Notes: generated by a model not told the origin, from the sequence alone. A stretch of DNA of 64,000 nucleotides from Brucella oryzae (GCA_012103035.1 JAAVLL010000002.1:930001-994000); one strand, 5' to 3'. Counted from the stretch's first letter, positions 20,532 through 31,501 are shown. Translations and numbers: made by a program.

Positions 20532-21406
20532 CACGCAAGATCGCTTTTCTTGGAACCGGCCTGATGGGCGTACCAATGGCCAGTCGGCTTCTGGATGCGG
20601 GCTTTGATGTAGCAGCCTGGAACCGGAACAGCGTCAAGTCTGCCTCTCTTGCAGAAAAGGTGCCAAACTCGCTCAATCTGCCACCGAAGCGGTGGAGACC
20701 GCGGACGTAATCATCATGATGTTGACTGATGGCCCGGCAGTACGCGACGTTCTTTTCAACCAAGGGGTCGCTGCCGCCTTGAAAAAGCAGTACCGTCATT
20801 GACATGAGTTCAACTTCGCCAGACTTCGCGCGCGAGCATGCCAAGCGTCTGGAGGCAAAAGGCGTTAATCATATCGATGCCCCGGTTTCCGGAGGTGTAG
20901 TGGGCGCCCATGAAGGCACGCTTGCCATCATGGCCGGAGGAGACGAAGCGATCATCTCCGGCCTCGCCGATGTGTTCAAACCAATGGGTCGCCTCACCCG
21001 CGTCGGTCCGTCAGGTGCCGGTCAGCTCGCAAAACTTGCCAATCAGCAGATTGTTGCCGTAACCATCGGAGCGATTGCAGAGGCAATGGTTCTGGTCGAA
21101 AAGGGCGGAGGATCGCGCGCCGCATTCCGAGATGCTATCCGCGGTGGTTTCTGTGAAAGCCGCATTCTCGAACTGCATGGCAAGCGGATGATTGACCGTA
21201 ATTTCGAACCGGGCGGCACATCGCGCATTCAGCTTAAAGACCTCAATTCGATCCTCAAGACCGCAGGCGACCTGTCGTTAAGCTTGCCATTGACCGAGAC
21301 TGTACGCGAAGCCTTCGCAGCTTTCGTGGAGGAAGGCGGTGGCGAGAAGGATCACAGCGCCCTGCTCCTGCATCTCGAAAAGCTCAACGAGAGCCATAGA
21401 GGCTAG
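20528..21406 (+). CDS. 3-hydroxyisobutyrate-dehydrogenase-family oxidoreductase (frame broken)
   Basis: About 292-residue NAD(P)-dependent beta-hydroxyacid dehydrogenase, the family of LtnD, GarR and 3-hydroxyisobutyrate dehydrogenase. TTG start overlaps the previous stop. Seen: KIAFLGTGLMGVPMASRLL, DVIIMMLTDGPAVRDVLF, IDAPVSGGVVGAHEGTLAIMAGG (substrate loop), GPSGAGQLAKLANQQIV with the catalytic Lys, and RIQLKDLNSILKTAGDL. Breaks near 20670 and 20790. Alongside a DenD-like partner it may oxidise a tetronate or a reduced pathway intermediate. Confidence 0.88.
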
Positions 21407-21440
21407 CACGCAGACAATCCAATTGCATTTGGGAGGTGCA

Positions 21441-22645
21441 ATGAAGATCACCGCAATCGAAACCATTCGCATCGCCGAACGGCCAAACCTGTTGTGGGTG
21501 GAAGTTCACACGGACGGAGGAATTACCGGACTCGGTGAAACCTTTTCATGTCTGAGACTGTTGAGGCTTATCTGCACGAATATGTTGCGCCACGCGTTCT
21601 CGGTCGCGATCCACTGCAGATCGATCTGCTGGCTTCTGACCTTGTGGGGTATCTCGGTTTCCGTTCAACTGGCGCGGAAGTGCGTGGCAACTCCGCTTTC
21701 GATATCGCCCTGTGGGATTTATACGGCAAGGCTACCAACCTCCCGATCGCCCAACTTCTCGGCGGCTTCAGCCGTCAATCCATCCGCACGTATAATACCT
21801 GCGCCGGAACGGAATACATCAAGAAGGCAACGGGCCAGCAATCCGCCAATTATGGCCTGGCTGGTGCAGGAGCTGATTATGACGATCTTAATAGCTTCCT
21901 GCACCGGGCAGACGAACTTGCACTTTCGTTACTGGACGAGGGCATAACGGCAATGAAAATCTGGCCGTTCGACATGGCCGCAGAGAAAACACGTGGACAG
22001 TATATTTCCCAACCTGATCTGAAGGCGGCATTGCAACCTTTTGAGAAAATCCGTGCAGCTGTCGGTGACCGCATGGATATCATGGTTGAATTCCATTCAA
22101 TGTGGCAGCTCTTGCCCGCTATGCAGATCGCCCGTGAACTTGGGCCTTTCAAGACCTTCTGGCATGAAGACCCGATCAAGATGGACAGTCTTGGCAGTCT
22201 CAGGCGTTATGCGGAAGCAAGCACTGCGCCGATCTGTGCCTCGGAGACTTTAGGAAGCCGCTGGGCGTTTCGCGATCTGCTCGAAACGGGTGTTGCTGGC
22301 GTTGTCATGCTCGATTTGAGCTGGTGTGGCGGCCTGTCAGAAGCGCGTAAGATCGCAGCTATGGCAGAAGCCTGGCATCTACCGGTCGCTCCGCATGATT
22401 GCACCGGTCCTGTCGTTTTGTGTGCTTCGACGCACCTGTCACTGAATGCTCCGAACGCACTTATTCAGGAAAGCGTTCGGGCATTCTACAAAACCTGGTA
22501 TCGCGATCTTGTAACGGCTTTGCCCGAGGTCAAGAACGGTATGATTACCGTGCCGCCCGGCTCCGGGCTCGGCATGGAACTCAATCCAGAAATGGACAAG
22601 GCTTACAGTGTCAGCCGCAGAAAAACAGATCGATCTAATTTTTGA
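21441..22645 (+). CDS. Enolase-superfamily enzyme (mandelate racemase/muconate lactonizing family), probable sugar-acid dehydratase or cycloisomerase
   Basis: About 401 residues. Start ATG 21441 behind GGGAGG. The N-terminal capping domain begins MKITAIETIRIAERPNLLWV and VHTDGGITGLGET. The barrel shows AMKIWPFD (base Lys), metal-ligand Glu in MVEFHSMW, FWHEDPI and CASETLGSRW, VVMLDLSWCGGLSEARKIAAMAE, and VAPHDCTGPVVL with the acid/base His. Family members dehydrate aldonates or aldarates or open/close lactones. One break near 21545. The context suggests conversion of an imported sugar acid to a 2-keto-3-deoxy acid. Confidence 0.87.
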
Positions 22646-22688
22646 GGCGGTACGGACTGAAGGCTGGACTCAACTCCAGACTGCTAAT

Positions 22689-22724
22689 AACAATAGCACT
22701 ATTGTTGTCAGACATCCTGACAAC
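22689..22724. promoter_or_regulatory. Two overlapping inverted repeats upstream of FAH-family gene
   Basis: AACAATAG-CA-CTATTGTT at 22689-22706 is a perfect repeat. Overlapping it, GTTGTCAG-N5-CTGACAAC at 22704-22724 is a second perfect repeat of GntR-like form. They lie 40-75 bases before the GTG start of the next gene, in a 120-base gap inside the operon, so they may be operators of an internal promoter. The second resembles 19434-19446. Confidence 0.55.
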
Positions 22725-22765
22725 ATATGGCCTGTGGGAAACGGTCATGCATTGGGAGGATATCT

Positions 22766-23933
22766 GTGCAAGACAAGCGTGAACTGAAAGCAACGACAAT
22801 TTTGCCTGACGACAGCCATTCAGCGGTTCTGATCGGCCGTGTGTGGTCAAAGGCCGAAAACGGCCCCTGCCCAGTATTGGTGAAAACGGTCATGTGCATG
22901 ATCTATCCAGCTTGTCCGCTACGGTTTCTGGCCTTCTGGAGCGCAGTTCGCTGATAAACGAATTGAAAGCTACAGAAAGCTTTCCAAATCTCGGCTCTGT
23001 GGACGATTTCCTTTCCGGTGAACGCGGAGAGTTGCTTGCTCCTATCGATTTGCAGTCCATCAAAGCGGCAGGCGTCACCTTTGCTGACAGCATGCTTGAA
23101 CGTGTGATCGAAGAACAGGCAAAGGTGACCCTTCCCGCGCCCGCGAAATTCGCGAACGTCTCGCCCCTGTCATCGGCGACAATTTGCGGGGTGTCGTGGC
23201 GGGGTCAGAGAAAGCGGCGGGCGTCAAAGCACTCCTGCAGGAAATGGGGCTCTGGTCCCAATATCTTGAGGTGGGCATTGGCCCTGATGCGGAAATCTTC
23301 ACCAAATCTCAGCCCATGTCTGCGGTTGGCTGCGGCGCAACCGTCGGCATTCTTCCGATTTCACAATGGAACAATCCCGAACCTGAAGTCGTACTGGTTG
23401 TCGCTTCGGACGGACGCATTGTCGGCGCAACTTTGGGTAATGACGTCAATCTCAGGGACATCGAAGGACGTTCGGCTCTCCTGCTTGGCAAAGCCAAGGA
23501 TAACAATGCTTCCTGTGCTATCGGCCCGTTCATTCGCCTCTTCGATAGCGAATTCACCATGGATGTGTTGCGCAAGCTCAAGCTGTCGCTGACTGTCCAC
23601 GGAGCTGATGGCTTCGAGATGACCGGCGAAAGCCCGATGGAAGCAATCAGCCGTGATCCTGAAAATCTCGCATCGCAGATGATGAACCGCAATCATCAGT
23701 ATCCGGATGGCGCAGTATTGTTCCTCGGTACAATGTTCGCGCCCGTCAAGGACCGTCGCGGTGCCGGACAAGGTTTCACCCACGAAGTCGGCGACCGTGT
23801 GGAGATATCAACTCCCAAGCTCGGCCGCCTCGTCAATTGGGTCGACCGAACCGACAATTGCCCGGAATGGATATTCGGCATCAGAGCCTTGATTAAGAAT
23901 CTGCAGGCCCGCGATCTGCTCGATAAAGTCTGA
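22766..23933 (+). CDS. Fumarylacetoacetate-hydrolase-family protein, AraD1/2-keto-3-deoxy-acid dehydratase-like (frame broken)
   Basis: About 389 residues. No ATG fits; GTG 22766 follows GGGAGGA. The N-terminal domain is ATTILPDDSHSAVLIGRVW. The C-terminal FAH domain shows the metal-binding pattern EVGIGPDAEIFTKSQPM, NNPEPEVVLVVASDGRIVGATLGNDVNLRDIEGRSALLL, SCAIGPFIRL and DGAVLFLGTMFAPV. FAH relatives in sugar-acid clusters act as dehydratases or hydrolases/aldolases on 2-keto-3-deoxy acids, fitting the product of the enolase-family enzyme. Breaks near 22890 and 23130-23140. Long for an FAH protein because of the extra N-terminal domain. Confidence 0.85.
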
Positions 23934-23943
23934 GGGCGACTAG

Positions 23944-24468
23944 ATGACGAAAGCCATAGACTTCTTCTACAAGATACTTGGTGCACTTCTCGTCTTTCTC
24001 CTTGCCGGCATGGCTATAATGGTCTTCGTCAACGTGATTTTGCGCTACGCCGCAAATTCCGGACTGACCGTATCAGAAGAGCTTTCACGCTATTTCTTTG
24101 TCTGGGTAGCATTTCTCGGTGCTGTTCTCACATTTAGAGAGAACAGCCATTTGGGCATCGAGTCACTGGTTGCCCGTTTTGGGCGACAAGGCCGCATTAT
24201 ATGCATGGCAGTCAGCTATCTGATTGTCCTGTTGTGCTCGGGAATTTTCTTCTGGGGCACATGGAAGCAATTCGACATCAACGCCAGCATGGTCGCACCT
24301 GTTACCGGGCTCTCGATGATCTGGGTCTACGGCGTCGGATTATTTACCGGCGGCGCAATGTTCATCATTGCAGCTGAACGTTTCCTTCGTGCCGTTACCG
24401 GTCGTCTGACCGATGAGGAAATTGCCACCTTTGCGGGCGAACATTCGCTCGACCATCTGATGGAGTAG
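23944..24468 (+). CDS. TRAP transporter small membrane subunit (DctQ type)
   Basis: Intact 174-residue membrane protein with four hydrophobic segments (AIDFFYKILGALLVFLLAG start; VSEELSRYFFVWVAFLGAVLTFRENSHLGIESL central motif; IVLLCSGIFFWGTW; IWVYGVGLFTGGAMFII). The E-ELSRY-F-W pattern is diagnostic for DctQ. Pairs with the large subunit 5 bases downstream. Sodium-driven uptake of a carboxylate or sugar acid is the family role. Confidence 0.93.
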   Translation: MTKAIDFFYKILGALLVFLLAGMAIMVFVNVILRYAANSGLTVSEELSRYFFVWVAFLGAVLTFRENSHLGIESLVARFGRQGRIICMAVSYLIVLLCSGIFFWGTWKQFDINASMVAPVTGLSMIWVYGVGLFTGGAMFIIAAERFLRAVTGRLTDEEIATFAGEHSLDHLME

Positions 24469-24473
24469 ACGAC

Positions 24474-25747
24474 ATGACGCTTGTGGTATTTGTCGGCTCG
24501 CTCCTCAGCGCTATGGCCATTGGTGTTCCGATTGCCTTCTCGCTTATGTTCTGCGGTGTCGTTCTCATGTTGTACATGGGGATGTTCAATACGCAAATCA
24601 TCGCGCAAAACATGATTGCCGGGGTCGACTCCTTCACCCTTCTGGCAATCCCTTTCTTCATTCTGGCCGGTGAACTGATGAATTCGGGCGGCTTGTCCCG
24701 CCGCATCATTGATTTCGCCATAGCTTGCGTCGGCCATATTCGCGGCGGCCTCGGTATCGTTGCCATTCTTGCAGCCATCATCATGGCCAGCGTATCGGGT
24801 TCTGCGGCTGACACCGCGGCGCTTGCAACCATTCTCGTCCCTATGATGGCGAAAGCAGGCTATAACATCCCGCGTTCAGCCGGACTGATGGCTGCCGGCG
24901 GCATTATCGCACCGGTCATCCCACCATCCATGGCAATGATCGTATTCGGTGTCGCTGCAAATGTATCCATAACGCAGCTTTTCATGGCTGGCATCGTGCC
25001 AGGTCTGTTGATGGGTATCGCCCTGCTCTTCACCTGGCAGATCGTCGTCAGAAAAGACAACCTCAAAGTACTGCCCAAGCAATCCGGCAAAGATAGGCTG
25101 CGAGCAACTGGACGCGCGCTATGGGCGCTGGGTATGCCGATCATCATTCTCGGTGGCATTCGTATGGGCGTCATGACACCGACGGAAGCGGCCGTAGTAG
25201 CAGCAGCCTATGCCCTCCTTGTCGGTATGTTCGTCTACCGCGAACTGAGATTTATCGATCTCTACGGCGTCTTTCTGCGAGCCGCCAAGACAACGTCCAT
25301 CATTATGTTTCTTGTCGCCTCGGCACTGGTTTCGTCATGGCTGATAACGGCGGCAAACATTCCGGCGGAAATCAGCGGATATATCGCCCCCTAATCGACA
25401 GCCCAAAACTGTTGATGTTTGCAATCATGATCCTGGTGCTCGTGGTCGGAACGGCATTGGATCTCACGCCGACAATTCTCATCCTGACACCAGTTCTGAT
25501 GCCTATCGTGAAACAGGCAGGTATCGATCCGGCCTATTTCGGTGTCCTGTTCATCATGAATACTAGTATCGGACTTATCACTCCGCCGGTCGGCGTCGTG
25601 CTGAATGTAGTCAGCGGCGTATCAAAGGTACCGCTCGGAAAAGTTGTCGCAGGCGTAAATCCGTTCCTGATTTCGCAAGTGATCGTATTGTTGTTGCTGG
25701 TTCTGTTTCCAAGTCTGGTACTCGTACCTATGAACTGGCTTCATTAG
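24474..25747 (+). CDS. TRAP transporter large permease (DctM type; frame broken once)
   Basis: About 424 residues, many helices, carrying substrate across the membrane with sodium. Seen: VGSLLSAMAIGVPIAFSL, LAIPFFILAGELMNSGGLSRR, MASVSGSAADTAALATILVP, AAGGIIAPVIPPSMAMIVFG (family signature), GVMTPTEAAVVAAAYAL, and NTSIGLITPPVGVVLNV. The single break is at 25387-25391, where five C should be six to read IAPLIDSP. Confidence 0.93.
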
Positions 25748-25777
25748 GTTTAACATCAACTCTGGGAGGAGAGTTCA

Positions 25778-26781
25778 ATGAAACAACTGATTATGCTGGC
25801 AACGACTGCTCTCATGGCAGGAGCGCTGACCGTACCTGCATTTGCCGAGTTCCAGGATCGCAACATCCGTGTTTCGAATGGCATTAACGAGGATCATCCG
25901 GTCGGCAACGGCATCAAGGCGATGAATGAATGCCTTGCTGAAAAGTCCGGCGGCAAGATGAAGATAACCGCGTTCTGGGGCGGAGCATTGGGAGGCGACT
26001 TGCAGGCAACACAGGCCCTGCGTTCCGGTGTACAGGAAGGCGTTGTCACATCGTCATCACCACTCGTCGGCATCGTTCCCGCGCTTGGCGTTTTCGACCT
26101 GCCATTTCTCTTTGCCAACGATGAAGAGGCAGATGCCGTCGTCGACGGCCCCTTCGGCAAGATGATGGACGAAAAGCTAGCTTCTGTCGGGCTCGTCAAT
26201 CTTGCTTATTGGGAAAACGGCTTCCGAAACCTTTCAAATTCAAAACGTCCGGTCAACAAGTGGGAAGATTTCAGCGGCATGAAAGTCCGCGTGATGCAGA
26301 ACAACATCTTCCTCGACACATTCCAGAATTTCGGTGCCAACGCGACGCCAATGGCTTTCGGTGAAATTTTCTCGGCGCTGGAAACAAAAGCTATCGACGC
26401 GCAGGAAAACCCTTACGTTACGATCGATACATCAAAGTTCTACGAAGTGCAGAAATACGTAACGGAAACGAAACATGCCTATACGCCGTTTCTGTTTCTG
26501 TACTCCAAGCCAATCTTCGACACATATTCACAGGAAGAACAAGCGGCCTTGCGTGAATGTGCAGTTGTCGGCCGGGACGTTGAACGCAAGGTCATTCGCG
26601 AACTGAACCAGAAGTCGCTTGAGAAGATCAAGGAAGCGGGTCTGGAGGTAAACACGCTTTCTCCGGAAGAACATGCTCGTATGCTAGAGAGTCCCAGCCG
26701 ATCTACGACAAGTATAAGTCTCAGATCGGCGAGGATATTATCGACGCGGTACAAAAGCAGCTTAGTGAAATCCGTAAGTAG
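25778..26781 (+). CDS. TRAP transporter periplasmic binding protein (DctP type; frame broken near end)
   Basis: About 334 residues. Start ATG 25778 after TGGGAGGAGA. The signal peptide MKQLIMLATTALMAGALTV ends around AFA. Seen: IRVSNGINEDHPVGNGIKAM, FDLPFLFANDEEADAV, AYWENGFRNLSNSKRPV, GMKVRVMQNNIFLDTF carrying the carboxylate-binding Arg, and GEIFSALETKAIDAQENPYVT. Break near 26690; the restored end reads IIDAVQKQLSEIRK. Substrate probably the sugar acid metabolised by the enzymes encoded just upstream. Confidence 0.92.
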
Positions 26782-26803
26782 AGAAACCCGGAAACCACAC
26801 ATG

Positions 26804-26836
26804 TAGGCCGCGCTGATTACGCGGCCTATTCTATTT
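26804..26836. terminator. Bidirectional terminator
   Basis: TAGGCCGCG and CGCGGCCTA form a 9-base stem with a 7-base loop (26804-26828), followed by TTCTATTT on the plus strand. It lies between convergent genes, dctP-like and the TIM-barrel isomerase. Confidence 0.8.
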
Positions 26837-26839
26837 AAT

Positions 26840-27757
26840 TCAAACACCCCTTGGACCATTGTTGACCCGTTCAGCCAGCTTGCGGGCACGTGCAAGACTA
26901 TCGGCTTGTTCGGTACTGAAGCGATCTTCTCCGATTTCCATAATCATGAACGTATCGGGCAAGAAAGTCAGTTCATCGAAAATTTCTTCCCACGGAATAT
27001 CACCCCATCCGATCGGCAGGTGCAGATCGCCGATACCGAGTGCCGTTGCTTCAGCAGGATGATAAAACTTGTCCATCGTGTAGGGGCGACCAAAACTGTC
27101 GTGTATATGCAGATGTCCGTCACAGGCGCCATGGCGCGAATCTGCGGACGCCAATCGAGACCCAGGCGCGTGCATTCAATATAGGCGTGGCTGAAGTCGA
27201 TCAGTCCGCAGACGGACGGATGATTGACCGCAGCAACCGTTTCGGCGACCTGGGCTGGTGTCTGGCGATATTCAGCATCGCTCATTGCGAAGATATTCTC
27301 CAGCGCGATCCGGACACCATAAGTTTTGCAAGTTCCGCTAGTTCGGTGAGCGCGTCTCGTTCCATCTTGTCGAGGTCAGAAATACGAGAAAGCGCTGGCA
27401 TTGGAGCATGGCCAGAATGATGAACCAGAATTTCCGCCCCGACACGGTCGCAAAGTTCGAGCATCGCTCGAACAACAGCCTTTGATACTCCAGATGCTCG
27501 CGGTCCATGAAGTTGGAAACGATCTGCCCGTGGACACTGTAGCGCGTATCAAACTGTCTGGTGATATTGACAAGATGGTCCACACGGTGCGGAATCAGGC
27601 GACCGCCTGAGATTATTTCCTCGCCATATAGCGACAATTCTACAGCTTCCGAACCAAGTTCGACGATGTTGCGGATTGCGCCCTCAAGCGTGCTGAAATT
27701 GCCGTCACCTGTCGGGGTGCAGAAGCCAATCGCTGATATTGTGTGGTCAGAGGTCAT
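26840..27757 (-). CDS. TIM-barrel sugar isomerase/epimerase, AP endonuclease 2 family (frame broken)
   Basis: About 305 residues. Start ATG 27757 (MTSDHTISAIGFCTPTGDG) chosen for a nearby AGGACGAG; an ATG seven codons upstream is possible. Seen: AVELSLYGEEIISGGRL, TRYSVHGQIVSNF, AEILVHHSGHAPMPAL, GVRIALENIF (metal Glu), VCGLIDFSHAYIEC (Asp and His ligands), HLHIHDSFGRPY (His ligands), IPWEEIFDEL and FMIMEIGEDRF (Glu ligand). This is the metal set of xylose-isomerase-like proteins. Breaks near 27105, 27330 and 27480. Possibly epimerises an intermediate of the adjacent sugar-acid pathway, though it lies on the other strand. Confidence 0.82.
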
Positions 27758-27866
27758 GATGCTCGTCCTGTCAGACATAAAAATGCGCGAGCCGAATATC
27801 CGACATCGCGCATCCCGTCTGACATGCACCTATTTCAGGCGTATGACCATATGAAACGATTTCTCC

Positions 27867-28466
<600 letters not shown>

Positions 28467-28528
28467 AGTTCTATTCCTCCGATGTTGCAGAAAAGCGCCG
28501 GGCTGTCTTAAGCTCGGCGCTTCTATTA

Positions 28529-29819
28529 TCACTCCGCAAAGAATGCGAAGCGGATGACGAAGAGTGCTGCAACCAGCCAGGTTGCCAAATGCACGTCACG
28601 CGCCTTCCCGGTGAAGGCCTTGAGCACGACATAGCTGATGAAGCCGAAGGCCAAACCGTTCGCGATGGAATAAGTGAACGGATAGCCAAGGCCGTCAGCG
28701 CGGCAGGTGCAGCTTCTGTTACGTCGTGCCATTCGATCTCGGTCAGCTCACGCATCATCAAGCAGGCAACGTAGATCAGAGCCGGTGCTGTTGCATATGC
28801 AGGAACAGAGCCAGCCAGCGGCGAAATGAACAGGGCTGCGAGGAACAGGAGTGCGACAACCAGAGCTGTCAGACCTGTGCGACCGCCAGCCTGAACACCC
28901 GATGCGCTTTCGACATAAGCCGTCGTGGAAGACGTGCCGAGCAGCGAACCGCCAAGAATTGCAGTACTGTCGGCAAAAGTGCGCGTCCAAGACGGTTTGG
29001 CTTACCCGGTTCGATCAGCCCTCCACGCTTCGCCACACCAATCAGCGTGCCGGTAGCGTCGAAAACTTCAACCAGAACGAAAACTAGAATGACGTGCAGA
29101 ATGCCAGTATGCAGAGCGCCCATCACATCTAGCTGAAGGAAGGTCGGTGCAAGGCTTGGCGGTGCAGAGAAGACGCCACCGAACTGGCTGATGCCAAGAG
29201 CGATCGATGCCACAGTTATGATAAGAATACCGATGAGGATCGCACCGCGCACTTTCAAAGCGTCCAGCACAGCGATAATGAAGAAGCCCGCAATTGCCAG
29301 GAGCGGTCCTGCCTTCGTCAGGTCGCCTAAACCAACCAAGGTCGCCTGATTGCCGACAACCACACCAGCGCTCTTCAGGCCGATCAGAGCCAGAAACATA
29401 CCGATACCTGCGGCAATCGAGCTACGCAGAGAATGCGGAATACCTTCAACCAACCAGCGACGTATACCTGTCACCGTCAAAATCAGGAAGATAATGCCGG
29501 AAATGAAAACGGCACCAAGCGCCTGCTGCCAGGAAAAGCCCATCGCGCCGACAACGGTGAAGGCGAAGAAGGCATTGAGGCCCATGCCCGGCGCCATGCC
29601 GATAGGCCAGTTCGCGACGAGTGCCATGATGATCGAGCCGAGAGCTGCCGCAAGGCAGGTGGCGACGAAAACGGCGTTTCGATCCATACCTGTAGTGGAC
29701 AGAATGTCCGGATTTACGAAGATGATGTAAGACATCGTCAGGAAGGTCGTCACGCCGGCAATAATTTCCGTTCTCGCCGTAGTGCCGTGTTCCTGTAATT
29801 TGAACAGCTTTTCGAGCAT
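28529..29819 (-). CDS. Purine permease, NCS2/AzgA (guanine-hypoxanthine) type (frame broken)
   Basis: About 430 residues, proton-coupled uptake of purine bases. Start ATG 29819 after GGAGGGACG. Seen: MLEKLFKLQEHGTTARTEI, IIAGVTTFLTMSYIIFVNP (AzgA signature), VATCLAAALGSIIMALVANWPIGMAPGMGLNAFFAFTVV, GMFLALIGLKSAGVVVG, VFVLVEVFDATGTLIGVA, GTSSTTAYVESASGVQAGGRTGLTAL, and TYSIANGLAFGFISYV. Breaks near 28985 and 28700. Followed by the deaminase, with which it is probably co-transcribed. Confidence 0.92.
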
Positions 29820-30138
29820 CGTCCCTCCAAGGCAATCGCCCGTCAATGAGCCCCTCAGTTCGCGTTAAATTGCGACGCGCAACTTGTTGCGCTTCGTAAT
29901 ATGTCGAGCTGAGGCAACCTATGCGATTGCCATAATGTTAGTTGCCGCTACAGATTTGCAGTCGGACATGTTCCCCATACACCCATCGCGGTCAAAAGCA
30001 CAGTTCTGCCGTGTGAATGCCAGTTTGTTGACATGATTTAGTGTGGACTGAGATTTCGCCGCGCGCCAGTCACTCATTTGCGGGGAAATATTTGAAACAG
30101 ATTCAAAAAGACAGCTCGGGAGAGCGGCTTTGATAGTT
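29820..30138. other. Intergenic region upstream of purine permease
   Basis: 319 bases with no convincing gene. The DUF2938 frame can be read through here to 29919 only because of an upstream frameshift. It contains short repeated GCGCAA/TTGCGC sequences near 29870-29892 but no recognisable riboswitch. Confidence 0.4.
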
Positions 30139-30635
30139 CTAACTGACTGTTTGAAATGAACTTTGTAACAGCAAAGCTGTGCCGTACATGCCCAGAGCAA
30201 AAACGTATGTGCAATAAGATTGAGCAAACGCACGTTGCGTGCATTCGGCAATTTGGATGCCGCCCAGCCGATTCCCAAGCCGGGCTGTAACAGAAACCAC
30301 CCTGCGGCCACGGTGAGTATACCAAAAATCCAAACCGGCAGAAATACGGGATATGAAAACCACTCCGCGCCACCATAGGCAGCAAAGATGACACCGTAAA
30401 GAATGCCGACCGCATAATGCCCGACCCAGCCGAGCGCTATTTCATGTTCATAAGGCTCAGCATTGGAAATATCGTCGTGAAAAATTTGTCCGTGGCGAAG
30501 ATGCCAGAACCAGCGACCGACCAATCCCCAATTGGGACGTGCCTGCCCCGGCATCGCGGCCAGCACAAGCGCCCATATATCCATTACAACCGTTGCGCCG
30601 ATCCCAACGAGAATTCCGCGTCCTATAATGTCCAT
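30139..30635 (-). CDS. DUF2938 family membrane protein (frame broken near end)
   Basis: About 165 residues with four hydrophobic segments. Seen: MDIIGRGILVGIGATVVMDIWAL, PNWGLVGRWFWHLRHGQIFHDDI, HEIALGWVGHYAVGILYGVIFAAYGG, PVWIFGILTVAAGWFLLQPGLGIGWAASKLPN, and LNLIAHTFFALGMYGTALLL once a break near 30205 is repaired. Function of the family is unknown. Without the repair the frame would run on to 29919 with a tail of no membrane character, which I regard as artefact. Single gene with no clear operon partner. Confidence 0.8.
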
Positions 30636-31022
30636 AAAGTATCTGCCTATGCGTCATCGGGTAACCAGATAAGCCCGACACCGCCCGATGATGCAAGAGC
30701 TAGGTCTACCTACGCCCCTGTATTCCACGCTGCAATAAACATCACTATGGGAAAAGAGGCGATGAAGATCGGCAAATCAACTGCAGCTACTGCGGAAATG
30801 CCGTACCTTCATCGCTTGCCCCACGAACACAAATTGGCGGAAAATTAGGAGGGTGGCAATTGCCATCTGTCCCAAAATGATACGGATTACGTCTCATTTG
30901 CAATGCATAGGTGAAGAATAAGCAGGTTGGATTCGCGCCGATAACAGCGTGTAAATACCGTTGGTGAGCCAACGCTGAAATCTCAGGTCAAAGAATCAAT
31001 TAAATGAGCAATACATAAAACA
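30636..31022. other. Gene-free region
   Basis: 387 bases without a convincing gene. A perfect 12-base palindrome TGGCAATTGCCA lies at 30854-30865, preceded by GGAGGG. A 33-codon frame from about 30747 lacks a ribosome site and is not called. Confidence 0.4.
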
Positions 31023-31051
31023 AAAGCGCCGGGACTGGAGACCGACGCTTT
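31023..31051 (-). terminator. Terminator of the DUF1127 gene
   Basis: Ten-base arms AAAGCGCCGG and CCGACGCTTT with one mismatch. Read on the minus strand the stem is followed by TTTTGTTTTA, a good T-rich tail. It lies 59 bases beyond the DUF1127 stop. Confidence 0.75.
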
Positions 31052-31109
31052 GTTACTTTATTCGATTTTTACATACGGAGCGATCTTTCGGGAGATGCGC
31101 CATAAGTTA

Positions 31110-31247
31110 TTACTTACCGAAAACAGCGCTATGAATTTGCGAACGCGAAACACCGATATCGGCAAGAAGGTGGTCGTCCATCGCACCGAGTTCACGAATA
31201 GCGCGGCGGCGGGATACGAACTGCTGTACTTTCTGACGAATGTTCAT
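31110..31247 (-). CDS. DUF1127 small Arg-rich protein
   Basis: Intact 45-residue protein, read directly from the minus strand: begins MNIRQKVQQFVSRRRAIREL, continues with GAMDDHLLADIGVSRSQIH, and ends SAVFGK. The R-R-A-I-REL and LxDIGxSRxxI pattern is the DUF1127 (YjiS-like) domain. GAGGAG lies 7 bases before the ATG and a terminator follows, so this is a complete monocistronic gene. DUF1127 proteins in related alphaproteobacteria are RNA-associated regulators of phosphate and RNA metabolism; the role here is inferred. An inverted repeat TAGGC-N4-GCCTA at 31279-31292 lies in its promoter. Confidence 0.9.
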   Translation of the reverse strand: MNIRQKVQQFVSRRRAIRELGAMDDHLLADIGVSRSQIHSAVFGK

Positions 31248-31501
31248 TTGCTTTCTCCTCGTTTGGATGATTGCTAAATAGGCGTTTGCCTAAATTTCCA
31301 CCACGGATATGATTGCAAATGAGGCATGCGTTTTGCTTGAACTCAAAACCTTGAAAAGGCCAAATTTACTTCTCTTCAAAGCAACGGCTAAACTATAGAC
31401 TTAAATCCCGATTTTCGGAAATGTCTTTTGCCAACAGGCCTCTAATCGATTAAGTGAGCGGAAGGAACGAACTCTTCCTCCCGTTCCCCTCGGACATTGT
31501 C

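Noticed and set aside
29919..30138. Long C-terminal extension of the DUF2938 protein
   Set aside because: The alternative frame after about 30205 gives a hydrophobic helix typical of the family end; the extension has none of the family character.
30747..30848. 33-codon plus-strand ORF beginning MGKEAMKIGKS
   Set aside because: No ribosome site, no neighbours in operon and no recognisable family; could be chance.
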